Positions 1 through 8,062 are shown, numbered from the stretch's first letter. The stretch is 34,296 nt of DNA from Lactobacillales bacterium (GCA_031261705.1 JAISJD010000007.1:1-34296), one strand, 5' to 3'. The notes: generated by a model from the sequence alone, not told the origin. Program-made: numbers and translations.

Positions 1-344
1 CATTTAAAGTGGCAGAAGTCGATATTATGTACGGAGAAGGAATTTCTCAAGAAGGTGAGCTTATCACAATGGCAGTTGAAAAGGACATTGTGGATAAATC
101 AGGTGCATGGTATGGCTACAAGGGAGAACGTATCGGTCAAGGGAAAGAAAAAACCAAAGCCTATCTACGTGAACATCCAGAAGTGTTTGAAGACATCAAG
201 GCTCGTGTTCGTGCAGCGTATGGAATTGGCGATGTAGTAGAAGAAGAGATTACTGAGGGAAAACCAGAAGCGAAGAAAAAAGAAACAACAAAAAAAGCAG
301 ATGACCCAGAAGAAATCACATTAGACGTAGATGCTGAAAAATAA
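1..344 (+). CDS. recA: RecA recombinase, C-terminal part (5' end outside window)
   Basis: This is the last part of RecA, the ATP-dependent strand-exchange protein of homologous recombination and SOS induction. The frame is open from the window edge (first whole codon at base 3) and reads [15 protein letters not shown], a conserved RecA core stretch. It continues into the C-terminal domain ([22 protein letters not shown]) and ends in a Lys/Glu/Asp-rich tail typical of RecA. The Walker motifs and L1/L2 loops lie upstream of the window. The GTG at base 9 is an internal valine codon, not a start. A terminator follows directly, so recA transcription ends before rny. Identification is secure; the missing 5' part cannot be judged. 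Confidence 0.96.
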   Translation, partial: FKVAEVDIMYGEGISQEGELITMAVEKDIVDKSGAWYGYKGERIGQGKEKTKAYLREHPEVFEDIKARVRAAYGIGDVVEEEITEGKPEAKKKETTKKADDPEEITLDVDAEK

Positions 345-352
345 ATTTTCTG

Positions 353-380
353 ACTGAGTGGGAGACTACTCAGTTTTTTA
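353..380 (+). terminator. Intrinsic terminator of recA
   Basis: A 7-bp perfect stem (ACTGAGT at 353-359 with ACTCAGT at 368-374) has an 8-nt loop and runs into a T-rich tract. It starts 9 nt after the recA stop. Confidence 0.85.
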
Positions 381-489
381 TTAAATCCAAGGATAATAAA
401 AAATATTTATTTTTTGTCGAAAATTTCAAAAGATGTGAATAAATGAATGATTTTGCCCTTATTAATGAGAGAATTAATTTTTCTTTACA

Positions 490-518
490 TTGACATGTAC
501 TGCTCCTTTCGATAAAAT
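490..518 (+). promoter_or_regulatory. Sigma-A promoter of rny
   Basis: TTGACA (490-495), a 17-bp spacer and TAAAAT (513-518) form a near-consensus promoter. The expected start is near 525, which leaves a leader of about 95 nt before rny. The rest of the 345-618 gap holds the recA terminator and AT-rich sequence in which I see no gene. Confidence 0.85.
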
Positions 519-618
519 TAAGACGTGCCGTTGTGCACATTTTTGAAAAAGTCGGTCGTAGGGTGAAGTTTATCTGAAAGCCTTCTTAAATATACGAAAT
601 AGTAGAGGTGTACCGAAG

Positions 619-2205
619 ATGAGTAATGTGTTAGTTACTGTTGTAGTTGGTGTTATCCTCGCTATCGTCGGATTAGTTGTCGGTTTTTTAATTAAGCAAT
701 CGCAGGTAGCTTCAGAGCAAAAGCGTCAAGAGCAAGAGCTGGACGGAGCCAGAAAATCCGCATCAAGTATCTTAGAAAGCGCTAAAAAAGAAGCTGAAAC
801 ACTGAAAAAAGAGGCTTTATTAGAAGCAAAAGAAGAAAACCAGAAATATCGTTCTGAAATTGAAAGTGAGCTGAAAGAAAGCAAATTAGAGATTAAAAAT
901 CAAGAAAATCGTTTGCTACAACGTGAACAGTCGTTAGATCGTAAAGATGACTCTATCACGAAACGAGAAGGCTCGCTTGAAGAAAAAGAAGAAAAACTTG
1001 GCTCAAGACAACAATTAATTGACGAGCGAGAAAAGAAAGTTGAAGAATTGATTGACGTTCAACAAGATGAGTTAGAACGAATTGCAGGTCTATCAAAGGA
1101 CGATGCAAAAGATATAATCATGAAATCGACCGAAGAAGAACTTAGTCATGACTTAGCTGTAATGGTGAAAGAGTCTGAGCAACGGGCAAAAGAAGAAACT
1201 GATCGGAAAGCGAAAAATATCCTATCACTTGCAATGCAACGTGTCTCAGGAGATCAAGTATCTGAAAATACAGTTTCAGTTGTCAACCTACCAAATGATG
1301 AAATGAAAGGGCGCATCATTGGGCGTGAGGGTAGAAATATTCGCACGTTAGAAACGCTTACTGGGATTGATTTAATTATTGATGATACACCAGAAGCGGT
1401 TGTTCTTTCGGGATTTGACCCAATCCGTCGTGAGATTGCTCGCATGACGCTAGAAAAATTGATTCAAGATGGACGGATTCATCCGGCTCGTATTGAAGAA
1501 ATGGTAGAGAAATCTCGCAAGGAAATGGATGAACGTATCCGTGAATACGGAGAACAAGCTGCCTTTGAAGTGGGCGCACATACGTTACATCCTGATTTAA
1601 TCAAGATTATGGGACGTTTACATTTCCGTACGTCTTACGGTCAAAATGTTTTGAACCACTCAGTAGAAGTGGCAAAATTGTCCGGTGTACTTGCTGGTGA
1701 GTTGGGTGAAGATATTCAACTTGCGAAACGTGCAGGATTTTTACACGATATTGGGAAAGCACTCGATCATGAAATCGAAGGCTCTCACGTAGAAATCGGG
1801 GCAGAACTTGCAGCGAAGTATAAGGAAAATCCAGTAGTTGTCAATACCATTGCTTCTCACCATGGGGACACAGAAGCAACTTCAGTGATTGCCGTATTGG
1901 TTGCAGCCGCTGATGCGTTATCAGCCGCTCGTCCTGGTGCTCGTAGTGAATCCCTTGAAAACTACATTCGTCGTCTACAAAACCTAGAAGCTATTTCAAA
2001 TAGTTTCCCAGGGGTAGAATCAAGCTTTGCAGTTCAAGCGGGACGTGAAGTACGTGTTATGGTGAAACCAGAAGAAATTGATGATTTACAAGCCGTTCGT
2101 CTTGTTCGAGAAATTCGTAAGAAGATTGAAGACGACCTAGATTATCCAGGACACATTAAAGTAACAGTTATTCGTGAAACAAGAGCAACTGATTACGCCA
2201 AATAA
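619..2205 (+). CDS. rny: Ribonuclease Y, membrane-anchored endoribonuclease
   Basis: RNase Y starts mRNA decay by endonucleolytic cleavage at the cytoplasmic membrane. The 528-residue product matches the usual length (about 520). Residues 4-27 form one hydrophobic anchor ([19 protein letters not shown]). Residues about 30-200 are a charged Lys/Glu coiled coil. A KH RNA-binding domain follows ([15 protein letters not shown], near 231), then an HD hydrolase domain whose metal-binding pair is H376-D377 in FLHDIGKA. The ATG follows an AGAGGTG ribosome site by about 9 nt. It has its own promoter and terminator, so it is monocistronic. Position after recA is normal for enterococci and relatives. 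Also called cvfA or ymdA. Confidence 0.97.
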   Translation: MSNVLVTVVVGVILAIVGLVVGFLIKQSQVASEQKRQEQELDGARKSASSILESAKKEAETLKKEALLEAKEENQKYRSEIESELKESKLEIKNQENRLLQREQSLDRKDDSITKREGSLEEKEEKLGSRQQLIDEREKKVEELIDVQQDELERIAGLSKDDAKDIIMKSTEEELSHDLAVMVKESEQRAKEETDRKAKNILSLAMQRVSGDQVSENTVSVVNLPNDEMKGRIIGREGRNIRTLETLTGIDLIIDDTPEAVVLSGFDPIRREIARMTLEKLIQDGRIHPARIEEMVEKSRKEMDERIREYGEQAAFEVGAHTLHPDLIKIMGRLHFRTSYGQNVLNHSVEVAKLSGVLAGELGEDIQLAKRAGFLHDIGKALDHEIEGSHVEIGAELAAKYKENPVVVNTIASHHGDTEATSVIAVLVAAADALSAARPGARSESLENYIRRLQNLEAISNSFPGVESSFAVQAGREVRVMVKPEEIDDLQAVRLVREIRKKIEDDLDYPGHIKVTVIRETRATDYAK

Positions 2206-2212
2206 AATCATT

Positions 2213-2247
2213 AAAAGCCTTGAGAATTTCGGTTCCCAAGGCTTTTT
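2213..2247 (+). terminator. Intrinsic terminator of rny
   Basis: AAAAGCCTTG (2213-2222) pairs with CAAGGCTTTT (2237-2246). The stem extends inward past one mismatch (GAA/TTC) to the loop TTTCGG, and a T run ends the 3' side. It lies just after the rny stop. Confidence 0.9.
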
Positions 2248-2266
2248 ATAGTAGTTCGTTAAGCAG

Positions 2267-2542
2267 TCATTTTTCTATTTTCGTAGTTCTCTGATTGGCA
2301 AATTCAAGAGAACGACTAAACCCTTGTTTGAGTAACTCAGCTTGAGTTAGTCGGATATTTTCCCCTAAAAGCTGACCTCCTACCTGTTCAACTTTTAAAA
2401 CGATTTTCTTGATTTTTCATTTTTGCTGAACTACTGGTCTAACGTGCGCCGATTGGTAACAGGCTTAGGGAGAATATCGAGCTTAGCTAGGCGGTTTTCT
2501 AGCAGTTCGAGTAATTAGAAATAGCGTTCAACTTTTCCCAAG
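2267..2542 (-). pseudogene. Decayed coding remnant, family not recognised
   Basis: The 337 bp between rny and pepA hold no intact gene, but the reverse strand keeps coding character in two frames. One frame is open for about 50 codons (2416 down to the stop at 2267-2269) and includes VGGQLLGENIRLTQAELL and KQGFSRSLEFANQRTTKIEK. Just upstream a second frame reads LLELLENRLAKLDILPKPVT followed by NRRTLDQ, and is interrupted by TAA and TAG codons. Two adjacent protein-like stretches in different frames with stops suggest the 3' part of a dead gene, perhaps from a mobile element. There is no start codon or ribosome site. I do not recognise the family, and chance cannot be fully excluded. Confidence 0.4.
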
Positions 2543-3622
2543 CTATTTCCCATAAATGATCGAATTTACCGTAGATTTATCAAGGCTACGCAAGACTTGG
2601 ACTAACAATTCTTGAGCAGCTTCAAAGTCGGCAATGCTAAACAATGTTTCATGAGAGTGAATATAGCGACCGGGAACACCAATCACTGCACTTGGTACCC
2701 CATTGTTTTTCAAATGAGCGGCACCAGCGTCCGTTCCACCTTTTGCCACATAGTTTTGTACAGGAATGTGGTGTGTTTGCGCAGTATCGAGTAAAAATTC
2801 ACGCATATTTTTCAGCATGATATGCCCAGGGTCAAAAATTCTCATTAGTGTTCCTTGACCAAGACGACCATAAGCATTTGGGTCACTATCTATGTCATTA
2901 GCTGGTGAGCAATCGACGGCAAAGAATAAATCAGGCTTAAACATTGTCGTGGAAACTTGTGCACCACGTAAGCCGACTTCTTCTTGAACATTTGCTCCTG
3001 CAATCAATGTATGCTTTAATTTTTCATCCTTTAAGGTTTCTAACGCTTCAAGCACCATCGTACAACCATAGCGATTATCCCATGCTTTAGAAAGGATATT
3101 TTTCTTATTTGCAGTATAAATGGTTTCAGTAATAGGTACAATATAGTCACCAGGGCGAACACCATAGCTTTCTGCCTCTTCCTTGGAGTCAAATCCAGCG
3201 TCAAAAAGTATGTCATCTATTGTCAAAGCCTTTTGTTCCCCTTTACCACGTAATAAATGAGGAGGAATAGAAGCAGATACGACTGGATACTTGTCTCCCT
3301 TGCGTGTAATCAAGGTAAAGCGATGCGATTGTACGACGTTTGGATTCCAACCGCCAAGTGGTACGACACGGAATAAGCCATTTTCTTGAATCGCTGCAAG
3401 CATGAACCCGACTTCGTCCATGTGTGCTGCTACCATAATGCGTGGGGCATCAGGGCTTTCATGGTGGCGGAGCCCAAAAATGCCTCCCAAGCCGTCTGTT
3501 TGTACCTCGTCAACGAGTGGTATCATGTGCTTACGCATATAGCTGCGTACTTCATCTTCTAAACCAGATGGTGCTTGTAGTTCTGTTAATTCTTTGATTC
3601 GTTGAAATAATCTCTCGTCCAT
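2543..3622 (-). CDS. pepA: Glutamyl aminopeptidase, M42 family
   Basis: Cytoplasmic two-metal aminopeptidase that removes N-terminal Glu/Asp (the PepA type of lactic acid bacteria). The 359-residue length is typical of M42 (about 355-360). The metal and catalytic residues are all present in order: H67 and D69 in AAHMDEVGF, D182 in KAWDNRYG, the E214-E215 pair in QEEVGLRG, D237 in AVDCSP and H324 in YIHSHE. The start ATG follows AAAGGAG on the reverse strand. It is monocistronic, transcribed towards rny from a promoter that lies within a long inverted repeat. Related M42 enzymes include deblocking aminopeptidases and cellulase-like FrvX, so fine specificity is inferred. Confidence 0.92.
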   Translation of the reverse strand: MDERLFQRIKELTELQAPSGLEDEVRSYMRKHMIPLVDEVQTDGLGGIFGLRHHESPDAPRIMVAAHMDEVGFMLAAIQENGLFRVVPLGGWNPNVVQSHRFTLITRKGDKYPVVSASIPPHLLRGKGEQKALTIDDILFDAGFDSKEEAESYGVRPGDYIVPITETIYTANKKNILSKAWDNRYGCTMVLEALETLKDEKLKHTLIAGANVQEEVGLRGAQVSTTMFKPDLFFAVDCSPANDIDSDPNAYGRLGQGTLMRIFDPGHIMLKNMREFLLDTAQTHHIPVQNYVAKGGTDAGAAHLKNNGVPSAVIGVPGRYIHSHETLFSIADFEAAQELLVQVLRSLDKSTVNSIIYGK

Positions 3623-3637
3623 TTTTTTATCTCCTTT

Positions 3638-3667
3638 GTGCTATACTAAACATTTTTATTATAGCAC
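3638..3667 (-). promoter_or_regulatory. pepA promoter inside a 30-bp inverted repeat
   Basis: On the reverse strand TGCTATAAT gives an extended -10 (TATAAT at plus positions 3658-3663). The -10 sits in one arm of a hyphenated palindrome: 13-bp arms at 3638-3650 and 3655-3667, 12 of 13 positions paired, outer 8 bp GTGCTATA/TATAGCAC perfect, centre CATT. No good -35 is visible. The repeat could be an operator or a 5' hairpin just before the ribosome site. Confidence 0.55.
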
Positions 3668-3856
3668 AGCAAAAGCGAGGGAGAAATCTAAAGAAAAAAG
3701 AGAGCAATTTTCCGGTAAAGCTTGTGAATATGGTATGATATATAGGTAGGAAGTAGTAATGACAGTCTAGTGTTAGGGCGAGTGAAATTTTGTAGGATAA
3801 ACTTGCTGTTAAAGGTGCATAGTAAATGTAGCTCTGTGAATTAGGAGGAGAGGAAA

Positions 3857-4207
3857 ATGAAACAACAGAAGAAAATCACCTATTTAAAAGTCGGATTGGG
3901 AGCAGGAGTGATTCTAGGGCTTGCCGCAGGGATTAGCGCGACACTTCTGTTTAAGCAAAAGAAAACCTTAACCTCAGAAGATGTGCTCAATCAAGTGAAA
4001 CATGAGTTCTTAAAAGAAGGACCGATTGAGGCTTCTTGGATTCATGAAGAAAAAGAACCGTTAAATAAATTTGCTATCCATACGAAAAATTATAAAGGTG
4101 GAATTATTCGCAAAGAAGGAAATGAGACCGTCACGTATGAATTTGTAGCAGATGCAAAAACGGGAACGGTGATTGAAATTCATCGTTTAGAAGAACCCGT
4201 AGCATAG
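3857..4207 (+). CDS. Small membrane-anchored protein with PepSY-like end
   Basis: A 116-residue protein of unknown role. Residues about 10-31 are one hydrophobic segment (LKVGLGAGVILGLAAGISAT) after a Lys-rich N-terminus, so it is probably anchored with the C-terminal part outside. The C-terminal stretch YEFVADAKTGTVIEIHR resembles the closing strand of PepSY domains, which often inhibit or accompany proteases. A strong GGAGGAG site 9 nt upstream fixes the ATG. It is divergent from pepA and followed after 76 nt by the thioredoxin-like gene. A possible extended -10 (TGGTATGAT) lies at 3731-3739. The PepSY link is weak and rests on a short motif. Confidence 0.65.
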   Translation: MKQQKKITYLKVGLGAGVILGLAAGISATLLFKQKKTLTSEDVLNQVKHEFLKEGPIEASWIHEEKEPLNKFAIHTKNYKGGIIRKEGNETVTYEFVADAKTGTVIEIHRLEEPVA

Positions 4208-4237
4208 AAAAATTTACTAGGTGTTTTTTTAGAAAAT

Positions 4238-4245
4238 GGTATAAT
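4238..4245 (+). promoter_or_regulatory. Probable promoter of the thioredoxin-like gene
   Basis: GGTATAAT with a preceding T gives an extended -10 (TGG then TATAAT at 4240-4245). No clear -35 is visible at 17 bp. It lies 39 nt before the chosen start. Confidence 0.55.
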
Positions 4246-4283
4246 AAACCTGTAAATAATTTTCAATGATAAGAGGTATAATG

Positions 4284-4598
4284 ATGATTTATCCAAAAAG
4301 TTATGAAGAAATTGCTGAATATGTAAAAAGAGGGAAAAATATTTTCTTTTTTACTGCCGGTTGGTGTGGGGATTGTAATTTTATTAAGCCACGTATGCCA
4401 GAGATTGAGGTAGAATATCCAGACTATACATTTATCGAGATTGACCGTGACAAGTTTATCGACCTTGCGATTCAGTGGAATATTTTTGGAATTCCAAGTT
4501 TTGTGATAGTAGACAATGGGAAAGAGCTTGGACGGTTAGTAAATAAAAATCGAAAAACAAAAGAAGAAATCACGACTTTCATTGATTCCGTGAAGTAG
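4284..4598 (+). CDS. Thioredoxin-like thiol protein
   Basis: Single thioredoxin-fold protein of about 104 residues, cytoplasmic (no signal). The active site is WCGDC, a CxxC pair in TAGWCGDC, and the cis-proline loop is GIPSF. A role in thiol-disulfide exchange follows from the fold; the partner is unknown. The reading frame extends to an ATG at 4266, but the AAGAGG ribosome site (4271-4276) lies after that ATG and 7 nt before the ATG at 4284, which is therefore preferred (4281 is also possible). The gene precedes a universal stress protein by 43 nt, and the two may share a stress-related transcript. It differs from the TrxA encoded at 17624, which has the canonical CGPC. Confidence 0.85.
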   Translation: MIYPKSYEEIAEYVKRGKNIFFFTAGWCGDCNFIKPRMPEIEVEYPDYTFIEIDRDKFIDLAIQWNIFGIPSFVIVDNGKELGRLVNKNRKTKEEITTFIDSVK

Positions 4599-4641
4599 TA
4601 GAACCAGTGAACCTCAATAGATTTGAATGGGGGAACTTTGA

Positions 4642-5115
4642 ATGAGTAACGAAGGACAAATGGAACAAGAGTACAAAAAAATATTAGTCGGAATCGACGG
4701 GAGCCCACAAGCAGATTATGCGTTTGATTCTGCGGTAGAAGTCGCTCGCCGGAATGACGGACAAGTAATTGTGGTGGCAATTATTCAAAATCAAATGTAT
4801 GATGTGATTGGTTATAGCAACGTGAATGATTCCGTTTTAGAAGATGAAGCGCAAGAATATAAAAACTTACTCGATAAATGTGCTGAGCGTGCTAAAAAAG
4901 TTCATTTTGAAAATGTGAGAACAGAGGTTGTTTTTGGCTCACCAAAAGAATTATTAGCTCGCGCTCTACCTAAAAAATATGATATTGACTTAATTATGGT
5001 TGGTCAATCAGGGTTGAATGCAGTGGAACGGTTCATGGTTGGTAGTGTTAGTCGCTTTGTCATTGCGCATGCACCGTGTGATGTGCTTATTGTACACCCT
5101 AAAAAAATAGATTAA
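4642..5115 (+). CDS. Universal stress protein, UspA family
   Basis: A 157-residue single-domain UspA-type protein. KKILVGIDGSPQADYAF at residues 13-29 is the first strand and loop with the nucleotide-contacting Asp. The C-terminal motif G-2x-G-9x-G-S (VGQSGLNAVERFMVGSVS) is the ATP-binding signature, so this member probably binds ATP. The exact cellular role of such proteins is usually unknown. A GGGGG site 8 nt before the ATG supports the start. It sits between a thioredoxin-like gene and ytpR, with 17 nt to the latter, so co-transcription is likely. Confidence 0.92.
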   Translation: MSNEGQMEQEYKKILVGIDGSPQADYAFDSAVEVARRNDGQVIVVAIIQNQMYDVIGYSNVNDSVLEDEAQEYKNLLDKCAERAKKVHFENVRTEVVFGSPKELLARALPKKYDIDLIMVGQSGLNAVERFMVGSVSRFVIAHAPCDVLIVHPKKID

Positions 5116-5132
5116 GAGGAGAAATTTTAGCA

Positions 5133-5762
5133 ATGATTTTCAGTTATAACCCAAAACATGTTGGCGATGTTCTAATGGTGATTGTCGCAAATGCAGCAGA
5201 TAGAAAAGTGGATGTGGAACGCAAAGGCAATGTTGCACGTGTATTCACCATTGATGATAAAAAAACAGTGGCGTGGAACTTTTTTGAGGTGTCAACAATG
5301 ATTTCAACCATTGAGGGAACAGGTCAAGTCTTTCTAACAGAGGAACAAGTGGACGCATTGAACGAAGAAATGAAAGAATCTGGTTTTGAAGAACGCTTAT
5401 TCAATGATAAAACACCGAAGTTTGTTGTTGGTCAGGTGAAGGAGCTAAAACCGCATCCAGATAGTGACCACCTAAACATTACGCAAACTGAAGTCGACGG
5501 TGGCAAAGTGTTACAAATCGTTTGTGGCGCACCAAACATTGAACAAGGACAAAAAGTAGTTGTTGCTAAAACTGGCGCAATGATGCCTGATGGAACAATT
5601 ATCTGGCCTGGAAGTCTGCGTGGGGTTGAAAGCAATGGAATGATTTCTTCTGCACGTGAATTAAACCTGCCAAACGCACCAGAAGTACGTGGTATTTTAG
5701 TCTTGTCAGATGATGTGGAAACAGGTGTCGCTTTCGATGTGACAAAACACTGGAAAAAATAA
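5133..5762 (+). CDS. ytpR: YtpR-family tRNA-binding domain protein
   Basis: Stand-alone homologue of the tRNA-binding (EMAP/Arc1-like OB-fold) domain found at the N-terminus of bacterial PheT. Residues 1-90 form the DUF4479-type N-terminal part. Residues about 97-205 are the tRNA-binding OB domain: FVVGQVKELKPHPDSDHLNI, then QIVCGAPNI, then PGSLRGVESNGMISS. These blocks match PheT closely. The 209-residue length is normal for YtpR. The function is not established; RNA binding is inferred from the fold. GAGGAG upstream of the ATG supports the start, and the gene lies 17 nt after the universal stress gene. Confidence 0.93.
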   Translation: MIFSYNPKHVGDVLMVIVANAADRKVDVERKGNVARVFTIDDKKTVAWNFFEVSTMISTIEGTGQVFLTEEQVDALNEEMKESGFEERLFNDKTPKFVVGQVKELKPHPDSDHLNITQTEVDGGKVLQIVCGAPNIEQGQKVVVAKTGAMMPDGTIIWPGSLRGVESNGMISSARELNLPNAPEVRGILVLSDDVETGVAFDVTKHWKK

Positions 5763-5787
5763 TGACACTAATATTTTTATAAGAATT

Positions 5788-5832
5788 AAGCTTGGAAATC
5801 TCGCGAATTGTTGAGTGATTCAAGCTTTTTTG
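5788..5832 (+). terminator. Probable terminator of ytpR
   Basis: AAGCTTG (5788-5794) pairs with CAAGCTT (5821-5827), followed by a T run. The loop is long (26 nt) but partly self-paired. Confidence 0.55.
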
Positions 5833-5940
5833 CTGTTTTTTCATCATGGAACTATCTCTGAAGTTTTATTCTATTCTCGTGAAATGTATTCGTTTTCATT
5901 GTAGAATTGTCACATAAGCAAGGGAAAAGAGGAAAAAGTA

Positions 5941-6354
5941 ATGAATCAAGTAGCATTAGTCGGCAGACTTTGTCGAGAACCAGAATTAAAATATTTAGAA
6001 AATGGAAATGCCTCTGTGTATTTCACATTAGGCATCACGCGAGAGTACAAAAATAATAAGGGAGAATATGATTCAGATTTTGTAGAATGTGCAATCTTTG
6101 GAAAATCAGCGGAAGCTTTAGCAAGTTATACTGGCAAAGGCTCACTCATCAGCGTGAATGGAACCATTCGTAGTTATAAGACAGAAAAAAATGGTCAAGT
6201 ACAATATCATCAACAGGTTTCTTGTCGCCAGTTCCAAACCTTAGAATCCAAAGAAGTAACACTTGCTCGTAAAGCAAAAAATCAAGAAGCGGGATTCAAT
6301 ACCGTTTATAGCGGGCAGCCGATTGAAATTTCGGTGGATGATTTACCGTTTTAA
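5941..6354 (+). CDS. ssb: Single-stranded DNA-binding protein, short paralogue
   Basis: OB-fold SSB of 137 residues. MNQVALVGRLCREPELKY is the canonical N-terminal strand, and FVECAIFGKSAEAL and the G-rich segment KGSLISVNG follow. The acidic tip DDLPF is the protein-interaction tail that recruits replication and repair partners. It is shorter than the usual replicative SSB (about 165-185) and is not between rpsF and rpsR, so it is likely a second copy comparable to SsbB-type proteins used in DNA uptake; that role is inference. AAGAGG lies 9-10 nt before the ATG. It stands alone and ends at a bidirectional terminator shared with htrA. Confidence 0.9.
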   Translation: MNQVALVGRLCREPELKYLENGNASVYFTLGITREYKNNKGEYDSDFVECAIFGKSAEALASYTGKGSLISVNGTIRSYKTEKNGQVQYHQQVSCRQFQTLESKEVTLARKAKNQEAGFNTVYSGQPIEISVDDLPF

Positions 6355-6372
6355 TCTTCACTTACAAAAATA

Positions 6373-6405
6373 CAGCGCCCTAGCATCATACTAAGGCGCT
6401 GTTTT
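6373..6405. terminator. Bidirectional terminator between ssb and htrA
   Basis: CAGCGCCCTAG (6373-6383) pairs with CTAAGGCGCTG (6391-6401) with one mismatch and a 7-nt loop. It is flanked by AAAATA on the left and TTTT on the right, so it can work on both strands for these convergent genes. Confidence 0.88.
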
Positions 6406-6414
6406 ACATGAATT

Positions 6415-7659
6415 TTATTTATCAGTTAAGGCTTTGGTATCAATAGATAATTTAACATCTACTGTTTTTTCTTTATCTTGATGCCAGAAAGTAATCTTGA
6501 TTGTATCGCCAACTTTGTGTTTGTAAAGAGCCGATTGTAAACCTGTAGACGAAGTGACTTCATCATCGTCAATTTTTGTGATGACATCATATTGTTTCAA
6601 ACCTGCTTGATCTGCTGGAGTGGCTGCTTGTACTTTTGCTAAGACTGCCCCAGCTTTTACAGTTGTTGGAACTTTCAATATTTCTTTGATTTGTTGCGTA
6701 GATAAACCACTTAAATCAACCGTTGAAACACCAAGTGCTGGACGTTGAACAGAACCATCTTTTTCAAGTTGATTGATAATATTCACCACATCATTTGACG
6801 GAATCGCAAAGCCAATCCCCTCAATGCTACTTCCTGAACCAGAACCAGCGATTTTTGAAGAGTTGATACCAATAACTTGCCCGTTAATATCAATTAATGG
6901 TCCACCAGAATTTCCGGGGTTAATTGCGGCATCAGTTTGAATGGTATTGATATTGATTTCTTTTCCTTCTTGATTCTTAATTGTAACTACACGGTTAAGA
7001 GAAGAAACAATGCCCTCAGTCACAGAGTTAGCAAATTGAGAACCTAATGGAGAGCCGATTGCAATAGCAGGTTCTCCAACTTGAAGTTTAGAAGAGTCCC
7101 CAAATTTAGCCGTTTCTTTCACATCTTTTGCATCAATTTTAATCACCGCTAAGTCAGAGTAAGCATCTGCTCCGACTAATTTTCCTGTAACTTTTGTTCC
7201 ATCAGCGAGTAAAATTTCCAAACCCTTTTGTCCTTCAACCACGTGGTTATTTGTGACAACATAGGCAGTATTTCCATCTTTCTTATAAATCAACCCAGAA
7301 CCCTCAGAAGCTGGTTGTAATTCATCTGATGAAGAGTCCTCGCCTTCTTCACTTTCACTGCCAAATATTCCGAACGGGTCATTACTTTGTGCTTGAGGTT
7401 TTTGAAGGTTGATAACAGAAACTACAGCAGGTTGCACTTTTTTCACCGCATCCACAACGCCACTACCGACATTATAGGTCACATTGCTTACCTTAGTATC
7501 TCCTTTTGTTGAGCTTTGCGTGGTGGTGGCAGGCTCACTTGTGTTATTCCCATTAATCGCATAGTTCCCACCGACAACTAGTAATGCTCCGACTAAACCT
7601 CCAGCAATACCCATGCCAAAGCTTTTCCCAGAACCAGATTTTTTATTTTTTGATGACAT
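6415..7659 (-). CDS. htrA: HtrA/DegP-type serine protease with PDZ domain
   Basis: Surface quality-control protease and chaperone for misfolded exported proteins. The 414-residue product has a short cytoplasmic Lys/Ser-rich start, one membrane anchor (residues about 15-34), a Ser/Thr/Glu-rich linker, a trypsin-like domain and one C-terminal PDZ domain (about 305-405). The catalytic triad is complete: H139 in VVTNNHVVEG, D169 in ADAYSDLAV and S251 in NPGNSGGPL. AAGGAGG lies before the ATG. It is divergent from rlmH, the gene order seen near the replication origin in streptococci. A reverse-strand TATAAT with extended TG lies at plus 7747-7752. I did not find the CiaR repeats known upstream of streptococcal htrA. 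Confidence 0.95.
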   Translation of the reverse strand: MSSKNKKSGSGKSFGMGIAGGLVGALLVVGGNYAINGNNTSEPATTTQSSTKGDTKVSNVTYNVGSGVVDAVKKVQPAVVSVINLQKPQAQSNDPFGIFGSESEEGEDSSSDELQPASEGSGLIYKKDGNTAYVVTNNHVVEGQKGLEILLADGTKVTGKLVGADAYSDLAVIKIDAKDVKETAKFGDSSKLQVGEPAIAIGSPLGSQFANSVTEGIVSSLNRVVTIKNQEGKEININTIQTDAAINPGNSGGPLIDINGQVIGINSSKIAGSGSGSSIEGIGFAIPSNDVVNIINQLEKDGSVQRPALGVSTVDLSGLSTQQIKEILKVPTTVKAGAVLAKVQAATPADQAGLKQYDVITKIDDDEVTSSTGLQSALYKHKVGDTIKITFWHQDKEKTVDVKLSIDTKALTDK

Positions 7660-7746
7660 CTCTAAATTCCTCCTTAATCATTGAAAGGTATTATTACTTG
7701 TACTCGCTTTTTTGAAGTACATAATTTTTAAATCCATATCAACTAT

Positions 7747-7755
7747 ATTATAACA
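7747..7755 (-). promoter_or_regulatory. Probable htrA promoter, extended -10
   Basis: Reverse-strand TGTTATAAT (TATAAT at 7747-7752). No good -35 is seen. The transcript would carry a leader of about 80 nt with a small TGTACT/AGTACA inverted repeat (7699-7704, 7716-7721). Confidence 0.5.
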
Positions 7756-7838
7756 CCTTTCTTAATTGAACCTTATATTTAAAGCATAACAGGTAAATTT
7801 GAAAATAATGTGAATATTGAAGAAAAATTTTAAAAAGT

Positions 7839-8060
7839 TGTGCATAACTTTGTGGATAATCTGTGGAAAAGTGGATAAAGTTATCAACAAGATGTGGATA
7901 AACCTGTGTAGAAAATATGTTCTTCCACAAATTCGCTAAAAAATAGGCTAAAAATCAGAACAGAGGTGTGGAGAATAGCTGTTCCCTGTGCGTAATTCTG
8001 TGGATAAATGTTTTGTAGAATGTTAAAATAATTGTGGAAAAATAATAAAATGGGGATAAA
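7839..8060. promoter_or_regulatory. DnaA-box cluster between htrA and rlmH
   Basis: The roughly 400-bp gap 7660-8062 is AT-rich and carries many copies of the DnaA box TTATCCACA, mostly as its complement TGTGGATAA. Exact copies lie at 7851-7859, 7893-7901 and 7999-8007; TGTGCATAA at 7839-7847 fits the degenerate consensus. One-mismatch copies lie at 7862-7870, 7870-7878, 7881-7889 (opposite orientation), 7967-7975, 7987-7995, 8033-8041 and 8051-8059. No dnaA, dnaN or rpmH is in the window, so this is either a secondary DnaA-binding cluster or part of an origin. Such density is far above chance for a 9-mer. Function is inferred. Confidence 0.85.
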
Positions 8061-8062
8061 AA

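Noticed and set aside
345..489. A small RNA or gene in the recA-rny gap
   Set aside because: Apart from the recA terminator no promoter-terminator pair or coding frame is visible there.
1254..1579. Reverse-strand open frames inside rny
   Set aside because: They lie fully within a well-supported gene, have no ribosome sites and no recognisable protein features.
7748..7930. Reverse 60-codon frame between htrA and rlmH
   Set aside because: It overlaps the DnaA-box cluster, lacks a ribosome site and shows no protein-like pattern.
7839..8060. Calling the DnaA-box cluster the chromosomal oriC
   Set aside because: dnaA and dnaN are not adjacent and strand skew was not measured, so only a DnaA-binding cluster is claimed.
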